Origin: RGIG3513 sp045658985 | GTDB lineage: Bacteria; Bacillota; Clostridia; Oscillospirales; Butyricicoccaceae | DNA: 59,177 nucleotides | Assembly: GCA_045658985.1 (NCBI GenBank) | Contig: JAZOWC010000032.1 | Location: forward strand, 1-59,177 | Reading direction: 5' to 3' | In this document: positions 30,887 through 39,290 of the stretch, one piece after another | Layout: each line of letters begins with the position of its first letter | How positions within the stretch are numbered: position 1 is the first letter of the stretch | Position numbers and translations under genes: made by a program | Notes under the pieces: generated by a model | Told to the model about the DNA's origin: nothing | The model's database searches: none | Seen by the model: only the letters and a program-made list of their open reading frames with translations

Positions 30887-33106
30887 TTAATCTGCCCTCT
30901 GGTCGAGGTCGCTCAGTTCGATGGTTATTACCTGTCCGTAGTTTACTGTCTGTCCTTTGGGAATATCCTGCTTGATTACCGCGATATTACCCGTGCCGTT
31001 CTTGGCGCCGGTCACGCGCATATACAGGCCGATGCTCTGCAGGGTACTTTTTGCTTTTTCGAGGCTCATGCCCTTGAGGTCGGGCATGGTCAGCTGTTTC
31101 TGAGGCGCATTGGACTCCATATACAGCATTACGGTAGCCGTGTTGGAGACTACAGAGCCGGGGGCGGGCAGCTGATCGACTACCCTGTCGCCTACTCCGT
31201 TGCTGGAGCCGTTGATGCCCAGACGCTTGAGCTTGTCATTGGCCTCGGCAAGAGTCAGGCCTCTCAGATCGGGGATGGTCTTGTCCTGATTCTCCAGCTC
31301 TTCTTCGGTATATCGGGGTTCTACGCCCAGATAGGGCATTGCTTCTTCCATAAATCTGCGGATAACGGGGGCAACCGTGATACCCGCTGTAACCGTCTCG
31401 CCGGTGGGCTCGTCGAGGAGTATCAGCACGGCGATCTCGGGATCATCTGCCGGAGCAAAGGCCACAAAGGATGCTATGCGCAGTTCCTTGCCTTCCACCA
31501 GCTGTTCGGCGATCTTCTCGGTGGTACCGGTCTTGCCCGCCACTCTGTAGCCTGCGGTGTAGGCATTCTTACCCGTACCCACCGTTACAACGCTCTCAAC
31601 CAGATCGCGCATTGTATCGGAGGTCTCTTTGGAGATGACCTGACGCACCTCGGTGCGTCCGTTGCTCTCGATCACGTTGCCGTCGGGGTCTATGATCTCC
31701 TTGACGATATAGGGTCTGAGGAGTGTGCCGCCGTTTGCCACCGCCGATACCGCTGTTATAAGCTGCAGGGGCGATACGCTGAAGTTCTGACCGAATGCAT
31801 AAACGGCAAGGTCTATCTCCTGATTGAGGTTGTACAGTCCGGTGGCTTCGCCGGGGAGATCGACACCGGTCTTGCTCCGAAGGCCGAATGCGTCAAAGTA
31901 TTTGGTGAAATCCTCTTTGCCGACTTTGAGGCCGATCTGGATAAAGGCGGGGTTGCAGGAGTTCTGCATAGCCAGTGCCAGATTCTGCGCGTTGTGGGGA
32001 TTATAGCTGCGCCAGCAATGGATATTCTCCACGCCTACTCTGATGCTGCCGTTACAAACAAAAGTAGTATTGAGGTTGACAACGGCTTCCTCAAGGGCCA
32101 TAGCGGCGGTAATGATCTTGAAGGTTGAGCCGGGGTGGTAGGTAAAGGACACGGCCTTGTTGCTCCACTGTCTGTACAGAGCGTTGCTGCGGGCGGCGGC
32201 TTTTTCGTTGGGGTCCGCAATCGTCTCTATCTGCTGTGCCAGCTCGGTGTCAACGATAGTGAATGCGTTGTTGGGGTCAAAGTCGGGGTAACTTGCCATA
32301 GCGAGGATGGCGCCGGTATTGACGTCCATCACTATGCCGATGGTGCTCTCCTGAACGTTGTTGTCGTTGTATGCTATCTCGAGGTTTTTTTCCAGATAGT
32401 GCTGGAGCACCTCATCTATAGTCAGCACCAGACTGTTTCCGTCGCGGGCCTCAAAGTATGTCTCATATTCAAAGGGCAGCTCATCACCGCTGACGTTGGT
32501 GGCGGTGACCATTCTGCCCACCGTGCCCGACAGAGTCTCCTCGTACATATTCTCTATGCCTGCCAGACCCTGCTCATCCGAGCCTACAAAGCCGAGAACG
32601 TGAGAAAGAAAGTTGCTGTAGGGGTAATATCTGGTGCTGTCCTCAAGCATATACATGCAGTTTGACAGTTTTTGTTCCTTGATGAATGCTCGGGCGGCGT
32701 CGGCTTTGTCTTTTTCGATGCCGCGGGAGATAACAATGTAGCTGGATTTGTCCTGAGTTTTTTTGTACATCGCCTCATAGTCCAGTTCCAGTATCTCGCT
32801 GAGGGCGGCGGCTATCATGGCCCGCTGCTCATTGGTCTCCAGCTTGTTGCCCATCAATATGAGCATCTCGGTATTGGCCGATATAGCCAGAGGCTTCATA
32901 TTGGTATCGTATATGGTTCCGCGTGTGGGATACAGAGTGACGTCTCTGGTCTGCAGATTCTCGGCGTGAGACTGATAGAAGTCGTATTTTATGACCTGCA
33001 TATAGAACAGTCTCACTATAACCGCGGCAAAACATACCACTCCGAGCACTGCTGCCACGAATTTTATACGCCCTATCATCCTGCTGTCTGCGCGTCTGTC
33101 ATCCAT
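30887..33106 (-). CDS. ftsI: Class B penicillin-binding protein (FtsI/PBP2B/SpoVD type)
   Basis: 739 residues: cytoplasmic tail, one span (about 12-36), dimerisation domain, and a transpeptidase domain with STFK at 327-330, SCN at 383-385 and KTG at 525-527, all catalytic motifs present. Two PASTA domains follow (about 610-735, each starting with a PDL[RK]G motif). This domain plan is nearest to PBP2B of Bacillus. It crosslinks septal peptidoglycan with FtsW, encoded downstream in the same cluster. It is followed by murE after 12 bases. Confidence 0.95.
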   Translation of the reverse strand: MDDRRADSRMIGRIKFVAAVLGVVCFAAVIVRLFYMQVIKYDFYQSHAENLQTRDVTLYPTRGTIYDTNMKPLAISANTEMLILMGNKLETNEQRAMIAAALSEILELDYEAMYKKTQDKSSYIVISRGIEKDKADAARAFIKEQKLSNCMYMLEDSTRYYPYSNFLSHVLGFVGSDEQGLAGIENMYEETLSGTVGRMVTATNVSGDELPFEYETYFEARDGNSLVLTIDEVLQHYLEKNLEIAYNDNNVQESTIGIVMDVNTGAILAMASYPDFDPNNAFTIVDTELAQQIETIADPNEKAAARSNALYRQWSNKAVSFTYHPGSTFKIITAAMALEEAVVNLNTTFVCNGSIRVGVENIHCWRSYNPHNAQNLALAMQNSCNPAFIQIGLKVGKEDFTKYFDAFGLRSKTGVDLPGEATGLYNLNQEIDLAVYAFGQNFSVSPLQLITAVSAVANGGTLLRPYIVKEIIDPDGNVIESNGRTEVRQVISKETSDTMRDLVESVVTVGTGKNAYTAGYRVAGKTGTTEKIAEQLVEGKELRIASFVAFAPADDPEIAVLILLDEPTGETVTAGITVAPVIRRFMEEAMPYLGVEPRYTEEELENQDKTIPDLRGLTLAEANDKLKRLGINGSSNGVGDRVVDQLPAPGSVVSNTATVMLYMESNAPQKQLTMPDLKGMSLEKAKSTLQSIGLYMRVTGAKNGTGNIAVIKQDIPKGQTVNYGQVITIELSDLDQRAD

Positions 33107-33184
33107 TTATTTTTCTCCTTGATGCTAATAGGGAGCGAGAAATGAAACCATTCCTCACTCCTCCCAACTATATATATCTCTCTG

Positions 33185-33658
33185 TCAGTTCAAGTATTCC
33201 AAAACGATATTGAAGGTTCTGGCAATACCGCCCAGCAGCTCCGAGTTCTGCTGCTCGGGCACTGCGGCGCTGACTCTCTCATCAAGCGAAAGCTCTACGT
33301 AGTTTATATCTGCTTTGTCAAGCTTGACCATGCCGAGGACGTTCTTGGCGTAGTCCTCTACGTAAGTCAGATTGTACATACGTTCTTTTTTGGCATTGAG
33401 GAACTGCTCCTGATCCTTGAGTTCGGCAAGCTCGGCTTTGAGGCGGCCGTTCTGGGATGCCAGCTCTGCGGCCTGCATATTGAAGAAGACCACGGCGGCA
33501 AGCACGGCAAATACACAGACAGCTATCATACCGTATTTGATATAAGGTACTCGTGCTTTTTCGGTCTTTTTGCCCTGAATGGATCTGATCTGATGGGCAG
33601 ACACCGATTCTTTATTAATTTGTACGGCTGTGTTGTCCTTGTAAGCATGAGCTGTCAT
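33185..33658 (-). CDS. ftsL: Cell division protein FtsL-like
   Basis: 157 residues: a cytoplasmic N-terminus of about 40 residues, one span (about 43-62), then a leucine-zipper-like coiled coil (ELASQNGRLKAELAELKDQ, about 70-90) followed by the conserved YVEDYAKNVLGMVK. Sequence conservation is poor in this family, and the call relies on topology and the position between rsmH and ftsI. It would pair with FtsQ/DivIB and a DivIC-like protein. The C-terminal extension after residue 115 is unusual and unassigned. Confidence 0.75.
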   Translation of the reverse strand: MTAHAYKDNTAVQINKESVSAHQIRSIQGKKTEKARVPYIKYGMIAVCVFAVLAAVVFFNMQAAELASQNGRLKAELAELKDQEQFLNAKKERMYNLTYVEDYAKNVLGMVKLDKADINYVELSLDERVSAAVPEQQNSELLGGIARTFNIVLEYLN

Positions 33659-33673
33659 GGTGTTTCCTCCGAC

Positions 33674-34606
33674 TTATACTCTCTCGGCTACCCTGAGCTT
33701 TGCGCTGCGGGAGCGTGGGTTTTCTTCTTTTTCCTGATTGGTTGCCTCAAGTGCGCCTTTGGTTATCAGCTTGAGTGCAGGTTTTTTGCCGCACACACAT
33801 ACCGGAAAATCCGGAGGGCAGGTGCAGCCCTTGGCTTCTTTTGCAAAGATCTGTTTTACTATTCTGTCTTCCAGCGAGTGGAAGCTTATTACTGCTATTC
33901 TGCCGCCCTTGGCCATAAGTCCGACTGCGGCGGCCACTGCCGTTTCTTCGGCCTTCAGTTCTCCGTTGACTTCGATGCGGAGCGCCTGAAAGGTTCTCTT
34001 GGCCGGATGCTGTTTTTCCCGTCTTGCGGCGGCGGGCATTGCGCCTCTGATCACCTCTGCAAGCTGAAGGGTGGTCTCTATGGGACGGTTGCGCTCAATG
34101 GCGGCGGCTATGGCCGGTGCAAAGCGCTCCTCTCCGTAGGTGGAGATGATCCGTGTAAGCTCGCGTCTGTCATAGGTGTTGACCACGTCGTAGGCACTCA
34201 GTCCCTCGCTGCGGTCCATACGCATGTCCAGAGGAGCGTCTTTCATATAGGAGAAGCCTCTCTCGGCGTTGTCCAGCTGATAGGAGGAAACTCCCAGGTC
34301 AAACAGGATACCGTCTATGGCAGAAACTCCCATCTCGCGGAGCACATTCTCTATATGTTCAAAGTTGCTTTTGACAAAAGTTATGTTGTTGAACTTGCTC
34401 AGGCGCTTGCCCGCAGCTGCCAGCGCATCGTCATCGCGGTCAAAGCAGATGAGTCTGCCCTTTTCGCTGAGGCGCTCAGCTATCAGATAGGAATGACCGC
34501 CGCCGCCCGTGGTGGCATCAACGTATATGCCGTCAGGCTTGATGTTGAGTCCGTCGATGCATTCCTGAGGCATGACCGAAAGATGTGCAAACTCCATATC
34601 AGACAC
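33674..34606 (-). CDS. rsmH: 16S rRNA (cytosine-N4)-methyltransferase RsmH
   Basis: 310 residues. It methylates N4 of C1402 in 16S rRNA using S-adenosylmethionine. The N-terminal HLSVMPQECIDGL, the SAM loop VDATTGGGGHSYLIAE and the FDLGVSSYQLDNAERGFSY catalytic segment are all present; EDRIVKQIF is also a family mark. It overlaps the end of mraZ by eight bases, so the two are likely coupled. Confidence 0.97.
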   Translation of the reverse strand: MSDMEFAHLSVMPQECIDGLNIKPDGIYVDATTGGGGHSYLIAERLSEKGRLICFDRDDDALAAAGKRLSKFNNITFVKSNFEHIENVLREMGVSAIDGILFDLGVSSYQLDNAERGFSYMKDAPLDMRMDRSEGLSAYDVVNTYDRRELTRIISTYGEERFAPAIAAAIERNRPIETTLQLAEVIRGAMPAAARREKQHPAKRTFQALRIEVNGELKAEETAVAAAVGLMAKGGRIAVISFHSLEDRIVKQIFAKEAKGCTCPPDFPVCVCGKKPALKLITKGALEATNQEKEENPRSRSAKLRVAERV

Positions 34607-35009
34607 CCATCGAATCCATCAGCGCTGCGATATCCTCGCTGGACATCTCGCTGTTGTACTTGTTCCATGCATCGGTATCCCAGATCTCGGCTTTGTCGCC
34701 GAGGCCGACGATGGTAACGTCCTTGTTGAGTCCTGCGTAGGTACGGAGTGTGGGAGGAATGAGGATTCTGCCCTGCGCATCGGGCTCGCACTCGAAGTTA
34801 GCCGAGTAGAAGCGCTTGAGGCGTTCGGCCTTGGAGGGCATTGCGGAGATCCTGCCGTAAAACTCGTCCCAACCGGACTTGGAGTATACGCTGATGCAGT
34901 TGTCAAGACCTTTGGCTATCACGAAGCCTTCGCCCAGTTCCTCGCGAAGCTTGACCGGAAATATCACACGACCCTTGGTGTCGATACTGTGCTGATATTC
35001 ACCGCGCAT
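34599..35009 (-). CDS. mraZ: Transcriptional regulator MraZ
   Basis: 136 residues from ATG at 35009, behind AAGGAGG. It has two AbrB-like SpoVT domains: the first has MRGEYQHSIDTKGRVIFP, the second CEPDAQGRILIPP, each with the DxxGR core. The family forms rings and represses its own cluster by binding tandem repeats in the leader, and such repeats are visible just upstream (35032-35077). It is the first gene of the division and cell-wall cluster. Confidence 0.96.
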   Translation of the reverse strand: MRGEYQHSIDTKGRVIFPVKLREELGEGFVIAKGLDNCISVYSKSGWDEFYGRISAMPSKAERLKRFYSANFECEPDAQGRILIPPTLRTYAGLNKDVTIVGLGDKAEIWDTDAWNKYNSEMSSEDIAALMDSMGV

Positions 35010-35031
35010 TGCCCATCCTCCTTCCTGTTTT

Positions 35032-35077
35032 ACCACTAAGTGGCACAAAATTGTGTCAAAACACCACAATCCACCAC
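35032..35077 (-). promoter_or_regulatory. Probable MraZ operator repeats
   Basis: On the minus strand GTGGT occurs at 35077-35073 and 35067-35063, exactly 10 bases apart, and again at 35036-35032, 31 bases further on, so all lie about one face of the helix. They overlap the transcription start and leader, as in other MraZ autoregulated clusters. Confidence 0.65.
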
Positions 35078-35088
35078 TCGATGGTTTT

Positions 35089-35117
35089 ATTATACTTGTG
35101 TGTAAAAAAAATTGCAA
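35089..35117 (-). promoter_or_regulatory. Promoter of the division and cell-wall cluster
   Basis: On the minus strand TTGCAA (35117-35112), 17 bases, TATAAT (35094-35089). It lies just upstream of the MraZ repeats. Confidence 0.75.
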
Positions 35118-35183
35118 TAGTTTTTTATGAATTTTTTGTGCATTTTCCCCCTTTTTTTGAGCGATTTTCGGCGTTTTTCGTAA

Positions 35184-35203
35184 TATCGAACACTTGTTCG
35201 ATA
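35184..35203. promoter_or_regulatory. 20-bp palindrome resembling a LexA box
   Basis: TATCGAACA CT TGTTCGATA is a perfect inverted repeat with 9-bp arms. The core CGAAC-N4-GTTCG fits the Gram-positive SOS box with one mismatch at a degenerate position. It lies 67 bases upstream of the mraZ -35 box and 95 bases upstream of the DUF1540 start codon. Confidence 0.6.
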
Positions 35204-35298
35204 AATTGCGGAATAATCGAAAAACAAGGGTAAATAATAGCCTTATGCACGGTCAGAAAGCCATCAAAAATCCATAGGAAAAGAAAGGAAAAATCACT

Positions 35299-35619
35299 AT
35301 GTCCAAACTCAGATGCAACGTTGAAAACTGTATCAATTTTGAGCGCAATCTGTGCACCCGTCCCCTCATCAAGATCGACGGTGACTGCGCAGAAAAAAGC
35401 TGTGACACATTCTGCCACAGCTTCAATCACCGCATAAACAGTATTCACAATTCCATCTCCGGCACTCCCCGCGGCGAGGAAAAAACCGACATCAAATGCA
35501 CTGCCCACCACTGCAGCTACAACTCCGACGATCACTGCACCGCGCAGACCGTGGAGGTCACCGGCAACGGCGCCTGCCGCTGTGTGGACACAGAGTGCAA
35601 GACATTCGTAAAAGCCTGA
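35299..35619 (+). CDS. Protein with two DUF1540 cysteine-rich repeats
   Basis: 106 residues, behind AAAGGA. Two DUF1540 repeats are visible: CNVENCINFERNLC with a following SCDTFCHSF, and CTAHHCSYNSDDHC with CVDTECKTF. Each repeat has four cysteines in a pattern that could bind a metal or form disulfides. The family is common in Clostridia and has no known function. The gene stands alone between the mraZ regulatory region and rpe, and no clear housekeeping promoter was found; the nearest regulatory mark is the palindrome at 35184. Confidence 0.85.
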   Translation: MSKLRCNVENCINFERNLCTRPLIKIDGDCAEKSCDTFCHSFNHRINSIHNSISGTPRGEEKTDIKCTAHHCSYNSDDHCTAQTVEVTGNGACRCVDTECKTFVKA

Positions 35620-35640
35620 GCATTCCCCGCGCCAAAACAC

Positions 35641-35673
35641 AAAAAGCCCTCTGAGCCGCATGGCTCAGAGGGC
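35641..35673 (-). terminator. Terminator of rpe
   Basis: GCCCTCTGAGCC and GGCTCAGAGGGC with a 4-base loop; on the minus strand TTTTTGTG follows. It may also end the convergent DUF1540 transcript, though less well. Confidence 0.85.
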
Positions 35674-35708
35674 CGATATTACAGGATGTACGTGTCTGCT
35701 TTCGGGCT

Positions 35709-36356
35709 TTACAGTGCGAGGAATTCTTTGACTCTCTCGGGCACATCGGGAGCGCCGAACACGGCTGTGCCTGCAACGAGGATGTCAACGCCTGCCTCTA
35801 TAGCCAGAGGCGCAGTCTCAATGGTGATGCCGCCGTCGATCTCGATCTCGCAGTCAAGACCCAGACGGTCTATCTCGGCGCGGAGGGCGGCGACTTTGGG
35901 CAAGCTGTCAGGCATAAAGCTCTGACCGCCGAATCCCGGCTCGACACTCATAACCAGCACCAGATCACACAGTGGCAGGAACTCAAACACCGCCTCGGCA
36001 GGGGTCTTGGGCTTGATGGTTATGCCGGTTTTGACGCCCTGAGCGCGGATATGCTCCAGCAGAGCCTTGGGGTCGGCATCCGACTCCACATGGAAATTGA
36101 CAAGATCGGCACCTGCTTTGATGAACGCGTCGGCGTACTTGTCAGGATCGGTGATCATAAGATGCACGTCCAAAAATGCGTCACTGTGTTTTTTGAGGGA
36201 TTTGACCACGGGGACACCTATGGATATATTGGGAACAAAATGTCCGTCCATAACGTCAACGTGAATAAGCTGTGCGCCCGCATCGGAAACGGTCTTTACG
36301 TCCCTGCCCAGATTTGCAAAATCGGCAGACAGGATCGAGGGTGATAATTTTGCCAT
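35709..36356 (-). CDS. rpe: Ribulose-phosphate 3-epimerase
   Basis: 215 residues from ATG at 36356, with GGAGG ten bases away and AAGGA closer. It interconverts ribulose 5-phosphate and xylulose 5-phosphate in the pentose phosphate pathway. The TIM barrel motifs are LSPSILSADF, HVDVMDGHFVPN (metal histidine and catalytic Asp), VMSVEPGFGGQSF and DGGI. All metal ligands and the two catalytic aspartates appear intact. In many Clostridia rpe lies beside rsgA and prkC; here it is alone. Confidence 0.96.
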   Translation of the reverse strand: MAKLSPSILSADFANLGRDVKTVSDAGAQLIHVDVMDGHFVPNISIGVPVVKSLKKHSDAFLDVHLMITDPDKYADAFIKAGADLVNFHVESDADPKALLEHIRAQGVKTGITIKPKTPAEAVFEFLPLCDLVLVMSVEPGFGGQSFMPDSLPKVAALRAEIDRLGLDCEIEIDGGITIETAPLAIEAGVDILVAGTAVFGAPDVPERVKEFLAL

Positions 36357-36658
36357 AGTCCTTATTCCTCCGTTTATGTGGTTTGTCAATTATTATTGTC
36401 CTCTGTGTAAAAGCCGCACAATCACCACTCATATAAAATACGCATATCCTATACAGTCAGCACTCCTTCACATAGCAGGAGGGGCTGTTTATATACAGGG
36501 CGCCTTCGGTTTTGCCGTGGGCGCCCTTTGCGAATTGTACCGCTCTGCAAATATTATACAATATTTTTGAAAAAAGTGGGAACTTTTTTTGAAAAATGCA
36601 GTCAAAAGGACAAAAGCGTGGTACAATAACCACAATAATATGCAAGGAGCTGACAACC
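36357..36658. other. 302-base intergenic region
   Basis: No open frame with a credible ribosome binding site. A hairpin, AGGGCGCC (36497-36504) with GGCGCCCT (36520-36527) around CGGTTTTGCCG, is present but has no T-run. A TACAAT at 36632-36637 may be the -10 box of the DUF4349 gene, but its -35 is poor. Confidence 0.5.
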
Positions 36659-37648
36659 ATGAAAAAAATCCGCCTGATATCTCTGGTATGTATCCTCACC
36701 CTTTTGCTCTGTTCCTGCTCTGCCAAAAGCGACAGAATGACTGCCGACGCAGAAATCAGCTACAACAAGGGCTATGACGCGCCCAACGCATCTCCCATGG
36801 AGCCTTCTGCTCCCGGTGCTGCTCTGGACAGCATGGTACCCGAAAAAGACTACTACACCGGCAGCGACTCGGTAGCGGCGGACAAGATAGCCGAGAGCGA
36901 GCGCAAGCTTATCAAGAACGGCAATTTTACCGTTGAGACTCTGGAATACGAAAAAACCATCGATGCCATAGAGCAGCTTATCGGCTCGGTAGGCGGCTAT
37001 ATTCAGAACAGCAACGTATCCGGCACGGGCGCTATCGCATCGGGATACAATCAGATGCGCCGCGCTACCTACACCGTACGTCTGCCCGCCAGCGATTTTG
37101 AGAGCTTTGAGGACGGACTGGCTGCCTGCGGCGGAGCTATCCTGTCCAGAAACGTATTTGTGGACGAGGTCACTGACTACTACTATGACACCGAAGCACG
37201 TCTCAAGTCTCTGCAGACTCAGGAAGATCAGCTTATGAAGCTGCTGGAGAAGGCCGACAAGCTGGAGGTCATCATTCAGCTGCAGAACGAGCTGAGCAAC
37301 GTCAGATACCAGATCGAGAGCATGCAGGGTACCCTGCGCCGTCTCGACAGTCAGGTTGCATACAGCACCGTAACCATCAACGTTCGCGAGGTATATGAGT
37401 CCACCGCTATTCAGGCTCCTCCCAAGACTCTGGGACAGCGCATCGCCTATACATTCTCCAACACATGGGATAATATCGTGGACGGCGTTGAGGACTTTGT
37501 GGTATTTGTTGCCGGCAACATCCTGCTGCTTGTATTCTGGGGCGCAATTATCGCCGCAGTCATCACAATAGTGGTACGCAGAATCAGACGCAGAAAGATC
37601 AAAAAGACGGTCATCAAGCCCGAAAACGAGGACGAATCCAACGACTGA
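36659..37648 (+). CDS. DUF4349 lipoprotein
   Basis: 329 residues from ATG at 36659, behind AAGGAG. A lipoprotein signal ends in LCSC, with Cys20 the probable lipidated residue. After a flexible segment (25-80) the DUF4349 domain starts near KLIKNGNFTVETLEYEKTI and contains a long coiled coil (about 185-235). One transmembrane helix (about 280-300) and a basic cytoplasmic tail follow, so the protein is anchored at both ends. The function is unknown; relatives are envelope proteins. It is a single-gene unit. Confidence 0.85.
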   Translation: MKKIRLISLVCILTLLLCSCSAKSDRMTADAEISYNKGYDAPNASPMEPSAPGAALDSMVPEKDYYTGSDSVAADKIAESERKLIKNGNFTVETLEYEKTIDAIEQLIGSVGGYIQNSNVSGTGAIASGYNQMRRATYTVRLPASDFESFEDGLAACGGAILSRNVFVDEVTDYYYDTEARLKSLQTQEDQLMKLLEKADKLEVIIQLQNELSNVRYQIESMQGTLRRLDSQVAYSTVTINVREVYESTAIQAPPKTLGQRIAYTFSNTWDNIVDGVEDFVVFVAGNILLLVFWGAIIAAVITIVVRRIRRRKIKKTVIKPENEDESND

Positions 37649-37693
37649 GGCATAATGTCTCCTTTCATTCTATAATCTGTCTCTGCAAAAACG

Positions 37694-37726
37694 AAAACCG
37701 CGGCTGAATGATTCAGCCGCGGTTTT
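37694..37726. terminator. Bidirectional terminator between the DUF4349 gene and cysK
   Basis: AAAACCGCGGCTGAAT with ATTCAGCCGCGGTTTT forms a near-perfect long stem with T-runs on both strands, between convergent genes. Confidence 0.9.
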
Positions 37727-37739
37727 TGCATATCAATAA

Positions 37740-38666
37740 TCAGAACAGATCGGTGGACAGGTATCTCTCGCCGGTATCGGGGAGAATGACGACGATGGTC
37801 TTGCCCTCACTGTCGTTGCGCTTTGCAAGCTCTACAGCGGCGTAGAGTGCGGCGCCTGAGGAGATGCCCGCAAGCACACCCTCACGCTTGCCGAGCAGGC
37901 GGGACATTGTATATGCCTGATCCTCGGTGACGGGGACTATCTCGTCATAAATATCTCTGTCAAGGGCATCGGGGATGAAGTTGGCGCCGATACCCTGCAG
38001 GCCGTGTGCCCCTGCCCTGCCCTCACTGAGCAGCGGAGAGGATGCAGGCTCAACGGCAACGACCCTGACCGAGGGTTTGCGCTGCTTGAGGTATTTTCCC
38101 GTACCGCTGATGGTACCGCCCGTACCCACGCCCGCAACAAGGATATCAACTGCGCCGTCGGTGTCCTCAAATATCTCGGGGCCTGTGCTCAGGTAGTGTG
38201 CCTCGGGGTTGGCGGGGTTTTGGAACTGACCTGCGATGATGCTGCCGGGATTTTCCTCAGCTATGCGCTGAGCCTCGGCGATAGCGCCCTGCATGCCTTT
38301 TTTGCCGTCGGTGAGCACCACCTCGGCGCCGTAGGCTCTCATCAGCTTGATTCGCTCTATGGACATAGTATCGGGCATAACGATGCAGGCGCGGTAGCCT
38401 CTGGATGCCGCCACCGATGCAATGCCGATTCCGGTGTTGCCCGAGGTAGGCTCAATGATCAGGCCGCCGGGGGCGAGAGTGCCGTTCTTCTCCGCGGTGT
38501 TGATCATATTGAGAGCCACTCTGTCCTTTGCACTGCCTGCAGGATTAAAGCTCTCAAGCTTTACAAGCAATTGAGCCTTGAGTGCGTACTCTGCTTCGAT
38601 ATTTTTGAGTCTCATCAGCGGTGTTCTGCCGATAAGATCTGTTACCGAGTTGTATATTTTAGCCAT
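37740..38666 (-). CDS. cysK: Cysteine synthase A (O-acetylserine sulfhydrylase)
   Basis: 308 residues. A PLP fold-type II enzyme that makes cysteine from O-acetylserine and sulfide. The PLP lysine lies in NPAGSAKDRVALNMI (about residue 45), the phosphate loop is PTSGNTGIGIA (about 71-81), and GTGGTISGTGKYLK and the final PDTGERYLSTDLF match CysK. It is the last gene of the long run that starts near 48328. Confidence 0.95.
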   Translation of the reverse strand: MAKIYNSVTDLIGRTPLMRLKNIEAEYALKAQLLVKLESFNPAGSAKDRVALNMINTAEKNGTLAPGGLIIEPTSGNTGIGIASVAASRGYRACIVMPDTMSIERIKLMRAYGAEVVLTDGKKGMQGAIAEAQRIAEENPGSIIAGQFQNPANPEAHYLSTGPEIFEDTDGAVDILVAGVGTGGTISGTGKYLKQRKPSVRVVAVEPASSPLLSEGRAGAHGLQGIGANFIPDALDRDIYDEIVPVTEDQAYTMSRLLGKREGVLAGISSGAALYAAVELAKRNDSEGKTIVVILPDTGERYLSTDLF

Positions 38667-38681
38667 AGTTTTCTCCCTTTT

Positions 38682-39290
38682 TTATATGCTGTCGGCGGCA
38701 TTATATCGCCGCAGATTCTCTATATAATCCCGTACCTCATTATCCTCACTCAGCGCGTTGACCGCATCCAAAAGGGCGTTGGTGCTGAGGTTTTTGGGCA
38801 GTCTGAGCCTGTCCATAAGCTCCACCCGCTTCTGCTTGCTGCACTCTCTGCCCGACAGACCAAGCTCGTACATCAGTTCTTTTGTAAGCAGGGGTGTGGC
38901 AGGCGGGGCGCAATTATCCATAGCGCCGCAGTTTTTTACGGCTTGGATGATCACTTCATCAGCCACTCCCTCTACCCCGAGTTTGCCTTCTTTGGAGGGT
39001 TTTTGCTTGCGTTTTTCTTTGCCGTATATTTCGGGGATATAGGCGTGGTAGACCTTGCCCTCGCCCATGCAGCTTTTGATACGGTTGCGAATAACCAGTC
39101 CCGCACCGTCGCTGTCGGTCAGCACGATTATACCGCGAGTGAGCGCAATACGGCGGAGCATATCGGTCTTGTCCTTGTCCTTGAACAGGCCGAATCCACC
39201 CACTTCGATGATGGTGGTATCGAATATCTGACTCAGCTTGTTCTTGTCATATTTGCCCTCGACGACAATGGCAGGGGTGATCTTGATCAT
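38682..39290 (-). CDS. TOPRIM/DUF4093 protein, RNase M5-like
   Basis: 202 residues. The N-terminal TOPRIM domain has VVEGKYDK (catalytic Glu) and LTDSDGAG (DxD metal site), as in RNase M5, which matures 5S rRNA. The C-terminal half (about 100-200) corresponds to DUF4093 and contains a KKELMYELGLSG-like segment. It is slightly longer than RnmV (about 186), so the RNase M5 role is possible but unproven. It overlaps the holA stop by 4 bases (ATGA). Confidence 0.8.
   Translation of the reverse strand: MIKITPAIVVEGKYDKNKLSQIFDTTIIEVGGFGLFKDKDKTDMLRRIALTRGIIVLTDSDGAGLVIRNRIKSCMGEGKVYHAYIPEIYGKEKRKQKPSKEGKLGVEGVADEVIIQAVKNCGAMDNCAPPATPLLTKELMYELGLSGRECSKQKRVELMDRLRLPKNLSTNALLDAVNALSEDNEVRDYIENLRRYNAADSI

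Noticed and set aside
27863..32128. A 1421-codon open frame on the plus strand
   Set aside because: It lies antisense to ftsW, mraY, murE and ftsI, has no domain, is rich in His, Gly and Cys as expected of a complement frame, and lacks a ribosome binding site.
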